Origin: JAZDCZ01 sp046757925
GTDB taxonomy: Bacteria; Gemmatimonadota; Gemmatimonadetes; Gemmatimonadales; GWC2-71-9
Assembly (NCBI GenBank): GCA_046757925.1
Contig: JBHHZE010000005.1
Location: 1 to 64,000 of the forward strand
Direction of reading: 5' to 3'
DNA length: 64,000 nt
Part shown: positions 35,915 through 44,665 of the stretch, in pieces
How positions within the stretch are numbered: the stretch's first letter is position 1
Layout: each line of letters begins with the position of its first letter
Translations under genes and position numbers: made by a program
The notes under the pieces: generated by a model
Database searches by the model: none
Told to the model about the DNA's origin: nothing
The model's input: the letters and a program-made list of their open reading frames with translations, nothing else

Positions 35915-37099
35915 ATGGCTCGATCGATGTGGAAAGCGGGGAGCTGGGTGGTGGCTACCGCCCTGGTCGTGAACGGGGGTTCACTGGTTGCCCAGGTCTC
36001 ACAAGAGGAGATAGTGAAGTTGGATGCGAGGTTCCCACAGTCTTTCAGCTTCATACGAAACGTCAGGGAGTTGTCGGATGGCCGGGTGCTGATCGCGGAT
36101 CCACTCGAGCAGGTGTTGCTGGCTTTGGACATGAAAGCGGGAACTGCGGACACGGTTGGCCATGTGGGCGCCGGCCCGGAGGAGTACAAGCAGCCCGACG
36201 CCGTGTTCGCTCTTCCAGGAGACTCGACGCTGTTGGTGGATCTGGGAAACGGGCGCCTCACCTACCTGGGGCCGAAGCTGGAGTTCGGTGAGACCATGCC
36301 GATCGCAGCTGGTTCTCCGATACCCGGGCGCGGCGGTCTGCGTGTGATCATTCCCCGCGGTGTCGACGGCATGGGGAGGGTCTATTTCCAGCCGCTGGGA
36401 GTAGCCATCAACCGGGCGCAGCCGCCCGACTCTGCCCCGATTGCCAGGTGGAACCGTGCGAGCGGTGCCATCGATACCTTGGCGCTGGTGGGGCTGGAAA
36501 AGCGCAAGACGACGACATCCGGTGGTGCAAACAACCGTGCCGTCAGAAGCCGCTCAGTGCCCTTGAGTCCGGTGGATGCGTGGGCAGTGGCTCCCGATGG
36601 GCGGATCGCCATAGCCCGGTCGGGCGACTATCACGTGGAGTGGGTCGCAACCGATGGCAAAGTACTCAGAGGCCCCCCGGTGGGCTACACACCGGTCAAG
36701 GTCCGCAAGGCGGACGAGGAAGAATGGCTGGATCGGCAAAGCAACGGCCTGAGCATGACCGTGGAAGTCAACAACGGTCAAGCCAGTATGGCCTTTGGCC
36801 GCGGTCGTGGAGGTAGGCCGGAACTCGACAGTTACGAATGGCCCAATACCAAGCCGGCATTTGTTGCCAACGGTGTGTGGGTAGCGCCGAACGGCGAAAT
36901 GTGGGTCGAGCGCCACGTGCCCGCCGGATCCCCTCGTACGTTCGACGTGTTTGGGGCGGATGCCACCCGAAAGAAACAGGTTGTGCTGCCCAAGGCCAGG
37001 CGACTGGTAGGGTTCGGCGCCAAGGGTGCCGTATACTTGATCGAGGTAGACGAGTTCGGCCTACAGACGTTGGAGCGGTACTACAGGGGCGAAACCTAG
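35915..37099 (+). CDS. Secreted 6-bladed beta-propeller protein
   Basis: A 394-residue protein with an N-terminal signal (MARSMWKAGSWVV to LVAQ) after AAGGA at a spacing of 7 bases. The motifs (RELSDGRVLIADP, GHVGAGPEEYKQPDAVFALPGDSTLLVDLGN, cut here only for length) match the GxGPxEF-type 6-bladed propellers, intact relatives of the broken gene at 9.8-10.9 kb. It is periplasmic or outer-surface; the ligand is unknown. Several in-frame ATGs lie upstream (35888, 35909), so the exact start is uncertain. It is convergent with the M19 dipeptidase, with only six bases between stops. Confidence 0.8.
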   Translation: MARSMWKAGSWVVATALVVNGGSLVAQVSQEEIVKLDARFPQSFSFIRNVRELSDGRVLIADPLEQVLLALDMKAGTADTVGHVGAGPEEYKQPDAVFALPGDSTLLVDLGNGRLTYLGPKLEFGETMPIAAGSPIPGRGGLRVIIPRGVDGMGRVYFQPLGVAINRAQPPDSAPIARWNRASGAIDTLALVGLEKRKTTTSGGANNRAVRSRSVPLSPVDAWAVAPDGRIAIARSGDYHVEWVATDGKVLRGPPVGYTPVKVRKADEEEWLDRQSNGLSMTVEVNNGQASMAFGRGRGGRPELDSYEWPNTKPAFVANGVWVAPNGEMWVERHVPAGSPRTFDVFGADATRKKQVVLPKARRLVGFGAKGAVYLIEVDEFGLQTLERYYRGET

Positions 37100-37105
37100 A
37101 AAGAG

Positions 37106-38251
37106 CTACATGATGTGACCGTCCAGTTCCTCGATCGTTTTGGTCGAGGGCGGCCGCTCCCGCCTGAGCTTGCGCGCAACCCGCTCCGCTTCGCGCATGA
37201 CTCTCAGCACGTTCTCGCCGGCCAATTTGCGCATGTCCCCATCGCTCCACCCGCGACGTGAGAGTTCGGCGAACAGTACGGGGAAGGTCGACACGTCCTC
37301 CAACCCAACCGGCGTTGACGAGATGCCATCGAAGTCGCTGCCGATGCCAACATGGTCGATGCCTGCAACGTCGCGCACGTGCTCGATATGATCGGCTACG
37401 TCCGAGACAGTGGCAGTGTCGTTGTCGGTGACGAAACGGGGTACGAATGTGACCATGACAACGCCGCCGTTTTGGGGCAACCGTGCGAGGATGGAGTCCG
37501 GGACGTTGCGGGGGACGTCAGTCAGTGCTCGCGCCGATGAATGTGAAAAGATCACAGGTGCCTCGGCTACGTTGAGCGCGTCGCTCATCGTGCCGGGCGA
37601 GACGTGCGATAGATCGACCAGCATCCCGAGCCGGTTCATCTCCCGCACGACCTCCTCGCCGAACCTCGTCAGGCCGCCGTGCTTGACACTGTCGGTGGCC
37701 GAATCGGCCCAGTCGATCGTTTTCCCGTGGGTGAGCGTCATGTAGCGGACGCCGAGGTCGTAGTATGCCCTGAGCACACCGAGCGAATTTTCGATGGCGT
37801 GGCCGCCCTCGACGCCGAGCATCGAGGCGATTCTGCCGTCTGCAAAAATACGCTCCACGTCGGATGCGTCGGCCGCCAATGTCAGGGTCCCGCTATACTT
37901 GGCGATCACCTGTCGCGCGATATCGATCTGCTCGAGTTGGACCCGCGCGAATCCCGAGTCGGCGTAATCCGACGGTATGTAGACCGACCAGAATTGTGCA
38001 CCCACCATTCCACGCCGGAGTCTGTCAATATCCGTGTGCCCGGAAGTCGAATGCGCGATGTCGTAAGCCGGCACACTGTGCGGTGCGTCTTCGAACTCCC
38101 TGATCGCCCAGGCAAGATCGTTGTGTCCGTCGATGAGAGGAGTCTCCGCGAGGATGTGCCGGGCCTGGTCCAGGTGCTCGTCGCCGGATTGCGCCGCAAG
38201 TGGAAATGGGGCTACGAGGAGAAGGAGTGAGTATGCAACGATTGACTTCAT
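37106..38251 (-). CDS. Secreted M19-family membrane-type dipeptidase
   Basis: A 381-residue protein with a signal peptide ending PLAAQ. Metal and active-site motifs of renal dipeptidase are present: DGHNDLAWAI, EGGHAIENS, LVDLSHVSP, FSHSSARALTDVPRN and GIGSDFDGI. These enzymes hydrolyse dipeptides with either L- or D-residues at the C-terminal position in the periplasm. The gene is downstream of a Crp/Fnr gene on the same strand with 17 bases between them, so the regulator may be co-transcribed. No strong ribosome site is visible at the chosen start. Confidence 0.92.
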   Translation of the reverse strand: MKSIVAYSLLLLVAPFPLAAQSGDEHLDQARHILAETPLIDGHNDLAWAIREFEDAPHSVPAYDIAHSTSGHTDIDRLRRGMVGAQFWSVYIPSDYADSGFARVQLEQIDIARQVIAKYSGTLTLAADASDVERIFADGRIASMLGVEGGHAIENSLGVLRAYYDLGVRYMTLTHGKTIDWADSATDSVKHGGLTRFGEEVVREMNRLGMLVDLSHVSPGTMSDALNVAEAPVIFSHSSARALTDVPRNVPDSILARLPQNGGVVMVTFVPRFVTDNDTATVSDVADHIEHVRDVAGIDHVGIGSDFDGISSTPVGLEDVSTFPVLFAELSRRGWSDGDMRKLAGENVLRVMREAERVARKLRRERPPSTKTIEELDGHIM

Positions 38252-38268
38252 GGGATTGCAGGGCCCTT

Positions 38269-39027
38269 TCATACCTGTCCGGCCGCGTCTTCCAGCGCCT
38301 GACGGTTTAGAATTGTTATGGTTCTGCGCGACACCTCTACCACTTCCGAGTCCAGTCTCCCCGAGAGGCCGTGCGTGGGTGTGTCCCGCCGGTCGCTGAT
38401 CCTGATCGTCTTGCGGCCCGTCTGTATGATACCCTTGCTCGTTAGATCGCGCATGGTGCGGGACACCGTCTCCCTACTCGAACCTATCATCTGGGCTATC
38501 ATGTGGTGTGTGAGTCGCTGCGTAATGTTTTCTCCGTCATTCTCATCCGCCAGCTGCAATAGTAGTCCGGCCACACGGCTCGGTACATCTTGCAGTACCA
38601 GACTGCTGATCTTGTTGTCGGCCTGTCTCAACCGCTTGCACAAAGCACGCAACAGTCCGGCGGCAATCTGCGGGATTTCTTGGAGACACATCTTGAAGTC
38701 TTCTCGCCGCAGGATCATGATCTCCGAGTCCTCCACGGCGATGACATGTGCCGAACGAGGCTCATCGTCGATCAATGACATTTCACCGAAGAAGTCACCC
38801 TTGCTGCGGATCGAGAGTATCACTTCACGGCCGTCCTCAGCAGTTATGACCACTTTTACCTGACCCCTCTCGACTATATAAAGCGCGGCCCCCGGATCGT
38901 CTTGAAATAGGATGACGCTGTTCTTGGGGAAACTCCGCTGCTGTACCGCCTGACTGAGGCGTGCCAAATCGCTCTCACGCAGCTGTGAGAACAGTGGGAT
39001 AGTGCTGAGGGTGGCGGCCACCGGCAT
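38269..39027 (-). CDS. Crp/Fnr-family transcription regulator
   Basis: A 252-residue protein with an N-terminal cyclic-nucleotide-binding-like beta roll (VILFQDDPGAALYIVERGQVKVV, GDFFGEMSLIDDEPRSA) and a C-terminal helix-turn-helix (MIAQMIGSSRETVSRTMRDL). No cysteine set for an iron-sulfur cluster was seen near the N-terminus, so it is Crp-like rather than Fnr-like; the effector is unknown. ATG 39027 follows a weak GAGCGAG. The tail after the helix-turn-helix is longer than usual (about 45 residues). Confidence 0.92.
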   Translation of the reverse strand: MPVAATLSTIPLFSQLRESDLARLSQAVQQRSFPKNSVILFQDDPGAALYIVERGQVKVVITAEDGREVILSIRSKGDFFGEMSLIDDEPRSAHVIAVEDSEIMILRREDFKMCLQEIPQIAAGLLRALCKRLRQADNKISSLVLQDVPSRVAGLLLQLADENDGENITQRLTHHMIAQMIGSSRETVSRTMRDLTSKGIIQTGRKTIRISDRRDTPTHGLSGRLDSEVVEVSRRTITILNRQALEDAAGQV

Positions 39028-39137
39028 GGCGTATCTCGCTCTGTGGAGTGGAGCTATTTGAGATCCTAGATTAGCTGGGGACGCCGCCCCCGTCAATCAG
39101 AGAAGGCCTGCTTTACGTGGTTGCCCCACGAGGATAG

Positions 39138-39734
39138 CTACGCATCATCCGGGTCGAGTTCGCAGACACCGGCTGCCAGGTCGCTCTTGTAGCGCCTACG
39201 GAGTTGCCGTCTGAGCTTTGCCTCGCAATTCCACGTGCGATCCTCGGCGGTCTCCAGACGAAGTTGGGGGACCTGTGTGGGACGACCGTCGTCGCCAATG
39301 GCTACCATGGACAAGAAGCAGCGATTGGTGCGTCGGCCCGAACCAGGATGCCGCGGGTCCTCGGCGATCATGCTGATTCCCACTTCCATAGAAGTGTTGC
39401 CCGCCAAGATGACCGATGCCTTGAGTCGCACCACATCTCCCACGCGGACCGGCGCCAAGAACTCCACACTGTCAACGCTGACAGTCACGCAGTAGGACTC
39501 CGCAAAGCGTGACGCACAGGTGTAGGCGACCTCGTCCATGAGGGCGAGGATCGTGCCGCCGTGCACATTGCCTGCAAAGTTAGCGTGCTGAGGTCGCATG
39601 AGTTGCGACATCTCGATCCTGGACTCAACCACCGACTTGATAGGCCGTGCTTCCACGCCTGGTTCATTGCTGGTAGTCGAGTCTGATTTGTCGGCCACTA
39701 TGGATCTCTTGATCGTCATGTTATTCATCGCCAT
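39138..39734 (-). CDS. Acyl-CoA thioesterase (hotdog fold)
   Basis: A 198-residue protein. Its core (SQLMRPQHANFAGNVHGG, then ALMDEVAYTCASRFA, VDSVEFLAPVRVGDVV) matches YciA/BFIT-type hotdog acyl-CoA thioesterases, with the catalytic asparagine and aspartate region in NFAGNVHGG and MDEVA. The last roughly 50 residues are charged and not part of the hotdog. It would release fatty acids from CoA in the cytosol. It stands alone upstream of the Crp-like gene on the same strand. Confidence 0.88.
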   Translation of the reverse strand: MAMNNMTIKRSIVADKSDSTTSNEPGVEARPIKSVVESRIEMSQLMRPQHANFAGNVHGGTILALMDEVAYTCASRFAESYCVTVSVDSVEFLAPVRVGDVVRLKASVILAGNTSMEVGISMIAEDPRHPGSGRRTNRCFLSMVAIGDDGRPTQVPQLRLETAEDRTWNCEAKLRRQLRRRYKSDLAAGVCELDPDDA

Positions 39735-39794
39735 CCCAGAACCGGAACGTTCTGCACATTGTTCCCAGCGCAGCCACGGCGGGCTACATGTCTA

Positions 39795-41540
39795 TTACGG
39801 AACCGACACGGTTGTTCCGGATCGGCGGCCTTCCCTGGGCGTGATGATTTGTCCGGCCAGCGCAGCGGTCGGTTTTCCGCCGTCGATTACGAACTTGCCT
39901 CCCACCATCACGTAATCTACCCCGGCAGCGTATTGATGTGGCTCGAAGAAGGTGGCACGATCCTCGATCTTGGCCAGGTCCAGAATTGCGATATCGGCGC
40001 GAAAGTTCTCGCGAATCATGCCGCGGTCGCGAAATCCCATGAACTGTGCTGGCAGCGAGGTTGCGGAACGCACTGCGTTTTCCACCGTGATTGCGCCGCG
40101 TTTCTGAGCGTACTCGTGAATCTTGCGGGGAAACGTGCCGTAGAACCGTGCGTGCACCGGGCCGTCGGTCGGCAACGCCACGCCGGCGTCAGATGCGGTG
40201 AGAGTCCACGGTTGCGCGCCCAGCAATTCGACGTCGATTTCGGAGAGGGAAAACCCACGTAATCTTGCGCCACCCGGCCGGTTCCTAAAGCCTTCCAACT
40301 GCATCTTTATGGCCAGGTCCACGGACGAAATGTCTAACTCTGCCGCCACTTGCGCGAGCGATTGTCCTATCCACGATGAATCGGGGTAGTCGAAGACGAC
40401 AATGTTTTCCGGATCGCCCCGGCGCGTTATTGCGCGGGCAATGTCCCGCCGTAGATCGACCACGGCCTTGGGATCGTCCAGTATCTTGCGGAGCGCAGCC
40501 GCATAATCTCTGGCAGATCGGAGGGTGTCGGCGCCACCGGGAGTCTGGGCCCAGCGATCTGCATTCAGGGCCCAATCGGGGATCAACATCGTGTTGCCGT
40601 CGCTGCCGGTAGTGTTGTACGGATACTGATCGGCCCAAACCTCGATGCCACGTGCTCGCGCACGATTCATGAGCTGGATGATGGCGCGGCCCGACCCCCA
40701 ATAGTCTGCGCCCCTGACCTTGACGTGTGTGGCATCGGTGGGTACTCCGGTTCGCCGCGCCACCTCGATGACCTCTCGGATATTGTCGAGCATCGTTGGA
40801 GGACCGGGCTCGTCGTGGCTCGGTACGTACCACATGGGATCCTTACCCGATGCCCGCTCGTGCACGATGTATACTCCCCCGAACGGTTTCACTTCTCGTA
40901 CGAGCGCCACGACTTCGCCCGTGTCGCTCCATCGTCCCGGAACGTATTCCAATCCCGCAGACAGACCGTAAGCCCCCGCTTCCATCCCCCGTCGTACAGC
41001 TTGCTTCATGCGCTCGATTTCGGCGGGCGTTGCGAGGCGACGAAAATCGTCGCCCATCGCGTCGTGTCGTATGGTGTTGTGGCCCACCATCAGGACCACG
41101 TTGGGCCCAAAGCCCAATGCCTCCAGCCTTGCGCGTTGGTCGGCTATCGAGCTGGGACTGCCCCCGTCCTGGTTGACGACCACCGTCGTTATTCCCTGAC
41201 TCACCAAGTTGGGAGCCGCACGCCGCTTTGGATCGGGAGACCTGAGGCCTGTGTCGTCGCCATCGGGCCCGTCGGCGTGCGAGTGAACGTCGATAAATCC
41301 CGGTACGATGACTTTGCCACGAGCGTCGATCGTGCGGGCCGCATCGGATCCACCGAGGCGTCCTACAGCCACGATCCGCCCATCCCGTATTCCCACATCG
41401 GCGTTGAACCACGGATTCCCCGTGCCGTCGATTACGCGGCCTCCGGTGATCAAGATGTCGAATGGTTGTTGTGCGCCAGCAGCACTCGTGGTGGCAGAGG
41501 CGAGCGCGAAGTAGATGGCTATCAGTCTGAGTGTCTTCAT
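39795..41540 (-). CDS. Secreted N-acyl-D-amino-acid deacylase (D-aminoacylase)
   Basis: A 581-residue amidohydrolase with a signal peptide ending AAGAQ. Motifs: TGGRVIDGTGNPWFNADVGIRDG, the HxH in GFIDVHSHADG, later metal-binding histidines (VGHNTIRHDAMG, VPTDATHVKVRG), and a D-aminoacylase tail (PGGARLRGFSLSEIDVELLGA is cut here). These enzymes hydrolyse N-acyl-D-amino acids. The start at 41540 is preceded not by a Shine-Dalgarno sequence but by a 7-bp tandem repeat. The longer open frame upstream overlaps the next gene and is spurious. Confidence 0.88.
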   Translation of the reverse strand: MKTLRLIAIYFALASATTSAAGAQQPFDILITGGRVIDGTGNPWFNADVGIRDGRIVAVGRLGGSDAARTIDARGKVIVPGFIDVHSHADGPDGDDTGLRSPDPKRRAAPNLVSQGITTVVVNQDGGSPSSIADQRARLEALGFGPNVVLMVGHNTIRHDAMGDDFRRLATPAEIERMKQAVRRGMEAGAYGLSAGLEYVPGRWSDTGEVVALVREVKPFGGVYIVHERASGKDPMWYVPSHDEPGPPTMLDNIREVIEVARRTGVPTDATHVKVRGADYWGSGRAIIQLMNRARARGIEVWADQYPYNTTGSDGNTMLIPDWALNADRWAQTPGGADTLRSARDYAAALRKILDDPKAVVDLRRDIARAITRRGDPENIVVFDYPDSSWIGQSLAQVAAELDISSVDLAIKMQLEGFRNRPGGARLRGFSLSEIDVELLGAQPWTLTASDAGVALPTDGPVHARFYGTFPRKIHEYAQKRGAITVENAVRSATSLPAQFMGFRDRGMIRENFRADIAILDLAKIEDRATFFEPHQYAAGVDYVMVGGKFVIDGGKPTAALAGQIITPREGRRSGTTVSVP

Positions 41541-41543
41541 GAT

Positions 41544-41578
41544 GAGTAGGGAGTAGGGAGTAGGGAGTGGTGAGTGGC
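41544..41578. repeat. 7-bp tandem repeat directly upstream of the D-aminoacylase gene
   Basis: Three perfect units GAGTAGG (41544-41564) and two variant units GAGTGGT and GAGTGGC (41565-41578), plus-strand view, begin three bases before the start codon of the minus-strand D-aminoacylase gene. On the transcribed strand this is a CCTACTC array where a ribosome site should be. It also separates that gene from the stop of the upstream Asp-box gene at 41599. Confidence 0.85.
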
Positions 41579-41598
41579 GTTCACCTTCTGCATGATAG

Positions 41599-44500
41599 CT
41601 AACCGGTCTTGCGCTCGAGTTCCTCGAGGGAAGCCATCGCTTTGTGCAGGGATTCTTCGAGTTGGCTCTTGCGTTGCCTGTGTGTCGCGGTCGGGGGATA
41701 CAAGCTGCCCTGGCGAACGCCCTGCCCGTTGAATTCGCTTGCCAATCCACCCGCCCGACGCCTAAGTTGTCGCAGTGTCCGCTGTAGTGCGCGTGCCGAG
41801 TCAAGTGTGGCACTGCTGGAATCAGTACTCTGTGAGAGCTCTCTCACGAGCGTAGCAACGGCTTCAGTAGTCTCCTGCACTTGTTGCTGCGTCTGTTGTA
41901 GGTCCATCAAGAACTCTTCGCGTTCGTTCCACTGATCGTCCGAGATAGCCATCAAGGGATCACCCACAACCGAAACCCGCTGAGTGGCTCTCACCCCATC
42001 TGCGTCCAGGGTGACCGTATATGTGCCGGGTGATACGAACGGCCCGCGCGCGAGAACCGGTTGGGCCAGTTGGATGGCAGGTTGCGATTGATTGGTCGGG
42101 CTGGGTGGTGGCGGTTCGTGTCTGAGATCCCAGGTGACACGGTGGATTCCACGTTCTCGAGGCACCTGGATGGTGCGGATGAGTTCACCCGCCCGGTTGG
42201 TCACCTCGATGCTGGCACTCGCCACCTGGTTTGCGAGGTAATATGAGACGATCGCTCCAAACGGAGGGTTCTCCCCGGCGTAGGCCGCCTGTCCACGGTA
42301 TGACGTGTCCTTCCAATATTGAAAGATCGTCGTACGCCTGATCGAGAAGAGGTGGACAGGTTTGCTGCGTGACACGCCCACCCATTCGGCCAGTGGAGTC
42401 AAGTCGTCAAGAATCCACAAACTCCTGCCGTGCGTGGCAACGACCAGGTCCTTCTCGCGTGGCTGTATGACCACGTCATCATACAGGGTCGTAGGTAGGT
42501 TGGCTCTGAACTTGGCCCAATGAGTTCCGGCGTCGGTCGATACGAACAGTGCATGCTCGGTGCCCAGGAAGAGCAAGTTGGGACTCCCAGCGTATTCGAC
42601 GATAACGTTAGCCGAGCCTGTAGGGAGGTCTTTGCCAAGGTTGCTCCAGCTCTGGCCGAAGTCCACCGATCGAAACACGTAGGGTTGGAAATCACCATCC
42701 CGATGTGCGTCGAATGTGACATACACAGTACCCTGGTCGGTGACCGATGCCGCCACTCGGCTGACGTAAGTACCGGTGGGGACGTCGGGCACATTGCCCG
42801 ATAGCTCGGTCCAAGTTGCGCCGCCGTCGCGTGACAGCTGTAGGTTGCCGTCGTCCGTTCCCACCCAAAGGATGTCGGGTGTGAGCGGCGATTCCGAGAT
42901 GGTCGTGATCTCTCCGAACGAACTGGTACCGTCGTTCTTGGAGATTCTCAAGTCGGATCCGAGTACGCCCATCAAGCGCAATGTGTCGCGGCTCATCTCA
43001 CGGGAGAGATCGGGCGTACGCTCCCATGTCTCTCCGCGGTCGTGCGAGATGAAAAGCCGATTGCCGCCCAGGTAGATCGTGCGGGGGTCGTGCTGCGACA
43101 CCAAACTCGGTGTCGTCCAGTCGAAGCGATATGGAGCTTCGCCTGTCGGTGGAGCCGGGCGTATCCCGAGTGCGTCTCCTGTCACGGCATCGAAGCGAGA
43201 GAGATTGCCGTTCTGCGCCAGGACGTAGACATAACGGTGACTGGTCGGGTCGGCTTGTTGGTACATCCCGTCGCCGAAGCCGATCTGTTGCCAGTCGTCG
43301 TTGATTATGCCTGCCCAACGGCGCGTGGCTGAGGGTCCCATCCACGAGTGATTGTCCTGCATGCCGCCGTAGATATGGTAGGGCGTGCGCATGTCCACGT
43401 CGATTGCGTAAAACTGCCCGATCGGAATGTTGTTTATGCGGACGTATGTCTGTCCCATGTCCCAGGATTCGTGCAGTCCCCCGTCGCCCGCAAGGTAGAA
43501 GTGTTCGGGGTTGTTGGGGTCGATCCACAGGGTGTGGTAATCGCTGTGCACGCCTACGTCGTAGGTGGGTCTAGTGGGGAGCGTCTTGAAAGTGTGTCCG
43601 CCGTCCTCCGACTTGTAGAAGTTGGTCGCCAGCAGGTAGACGCGGTTCTCGTCGGTTGGATCGATGAAAATGTGACTGTAATACATAGGGCGGGGATTTG
43701 TGCTGCTCACCTTCTGCCAGGTTTCACCGCCGTCTGTAGTCCGGTATGTTCCGGACTCCGACGCGTGCTCGATCGTGGCATTCAGGACATTGGGGGCCGT
43801 TCTGGCAATCGCCAACCCAATTCGGCCCTTGTCTCCATGCGGGAGACCATCGGTCAGTTCGCGCCAGTGCCGTCCGCCGTCGGTCGTCTTGTAGATGCCG
43901 CTCCCGGCTCCACCGCCGTTGAATCCCCAGGTGCGGCGTTGCCGCTGGTAGGTTGCGGCGTACAGCGTGCTGGGGTCGGTGGGGTCCATTACGAGATCAA
44001 CGACGCCGGTCAGCGTATCGACGAAGAGGACTCGCTTCCATTTCTTGCCGCCATTCGTGGTCTTATAGACGCCTCGTTCCTCGCTCGGCGCCCAGAGACT
44101 TCCCAACGCTGCAACGTAGGCAACGTCGGCGTCGTTGGGATCTACAACCACTCGGCCTATATGGCGCGTCTCGTCCAGGCCCATGTGCTTCCACGATTCG
44201 CCGCCGTCGGCGGAGCGGTAGACGCCGTTACCCCAAGAGGTGCTCTGGCGGTTGTTCTGGCCGCCCGTGCCCGCCCAGATGATGCTGTGATCGGAGGGCG
44301 CAATCGCCACGTCGCCGAACGTGCTCACGGCCTGGTGGTCGAAGATCGGTGTCCACGTCGTGCCTTTGTTGGTGGATTTCCAGATCCCGCCCGAGGCGCT
44401 GGCTACGTAGATGGTCGACGGATCGTCGGGCAGGGCTTCGACGTCGTGGATCCGCCCGCCCATGACCGCCGGGCCGATGGAGCGGAAACGGAGGCCGTCT

Positions 44501-44619
44501 AGCAGGTCTGTAGTAATGGCAACAGCCTGTGCGCCCGCCCTCGATGTAGTGGCGGACAATGCCATAATCGACAGGAAGCACTGCAGGGCTGTGTGGTAGT
44601 TTCTTCGCACAGCGTTCAC
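41599..44619 (-). CDS. Large secreted Asp-box (sortilin/VPS10-like) propeller protein
   Basis: A 1006-residue protein starting at a GTG, with a signal peptide ending RAGAQ. It carries many BNR/Asp-box repeats (SASGGIWKSTNKGTTW, GVYRSADGGESW, GVYKTTNGGKKW, GIYKTTDGGRHW, LQLSRDGGATW, FRSVDFGQSW), giving two propellers as in VPS10/sortilin and xyloglucanase-like proteins, then a C-terminal coiled coil (about 900-1006). Glycosidase residues were not identified, so the role may be binding of proteins or glycans at the cell surface. It is upstream of, and likely co-transcribed with, the D-aminoacylase gene. Confidence 0.88.
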   Translation of the reverse strand: MNAVRRNYHTALQCFLSIMALSATTSRAGAQAVAITTDLLDGLRFRSIGPAVMGGRIHDVEALPDDPSTIYVASASGGIWKSTNKGTTWTPIFDHQAVSTFGDVAIAPSDHSIIWAGTGGQNNRQSTSWGNGVYRSADGGESWKHMGLDETRHIGRVVVDPNDADVAYVAALGSLWAPSEERGVYKTTNGGKKWKRVLFVDTLTGVVDLVMDPTDPSTLYAATYQRQRRTWGFNGGGAGSGIYKTTDGGRHWRELTDGLPHGDKGRIGLAIARTAPNVLNATIEHASESGTYRTTDGGETWQKVSSTNPRPMYYSHIFIDPTDENRVYLLATNFYKSEDGGHTFKTLPTRPTYDVGVHSDYHTLWIDPNNPEHFYLAGDGGLHESWDMGQTYVRINNIPIGQFYAIDVDMRTPYHIYGGMQDNHSWMGPSATRRWAGIINDDWQQIGFGDGMYQQADPTSHRYVYVLAQNGNLSRFDAVTGDALGIRPAPPTGEAPYRFDWTTPSLVSQHDPRTIYLGGNRLFISHDRGETWERTPDLSREMSRDTLRLMGVLGSDLRISKNDGTSSFGEITTISESPLTPDILWVGTDDGNLQLSRDGGATWTELSGNVPDVPTGTYVSRVAASVTDQGTVYVTFDAHRDGDFQPYVFRSVDFGQSWSNLGKDLPTGSANVIVEYAGSPNLLFLGTEHALFVSTDAGTHWAKFRANLPTTLYDDVVIQPREKDLVVATHGRSLWILDDLTPLAEWVGVSRSKPVHLFSIRRTTIFQYWKDTSYRGQAAYAGENPPFGAIVSYYLANQVASASIEVTNRAGELIRTIQVPRERGIHRVTWDLRHEPPPPSPTNQSQPAIQLAQPVLARGPFVSPGTYTVTLDADGVRATQRVSVVGDPLMAISDDQWNEREEFLMDLQQTQQQVQETTEAVATLVRELSQSTDSSSATLDSARALQRTLRQLRRRAGGLASEFNGQGVRQGSLYPPTATHRQRKSQLEESLHKAMASLEELERKTG

Positions 44620-44665
44620 CTGGGTCTGTGTGGATGGGCGAATGTATCGTGCTGGCGGGGATGCT

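Noticed and set aside
41541..41813. Upstream extension of the D-aminoacylase frame
   Set aside because: It runs through the 7-bp repeat and into the Asp-box gene; the signal peptide begins only at 41540.
43348..44502. 384-codon plus-strand frame opposite the Asp-box gene
   Set aside because: Antisense shadow caused by GC-rich codon use; no motif, signal peptide or ribosome site.
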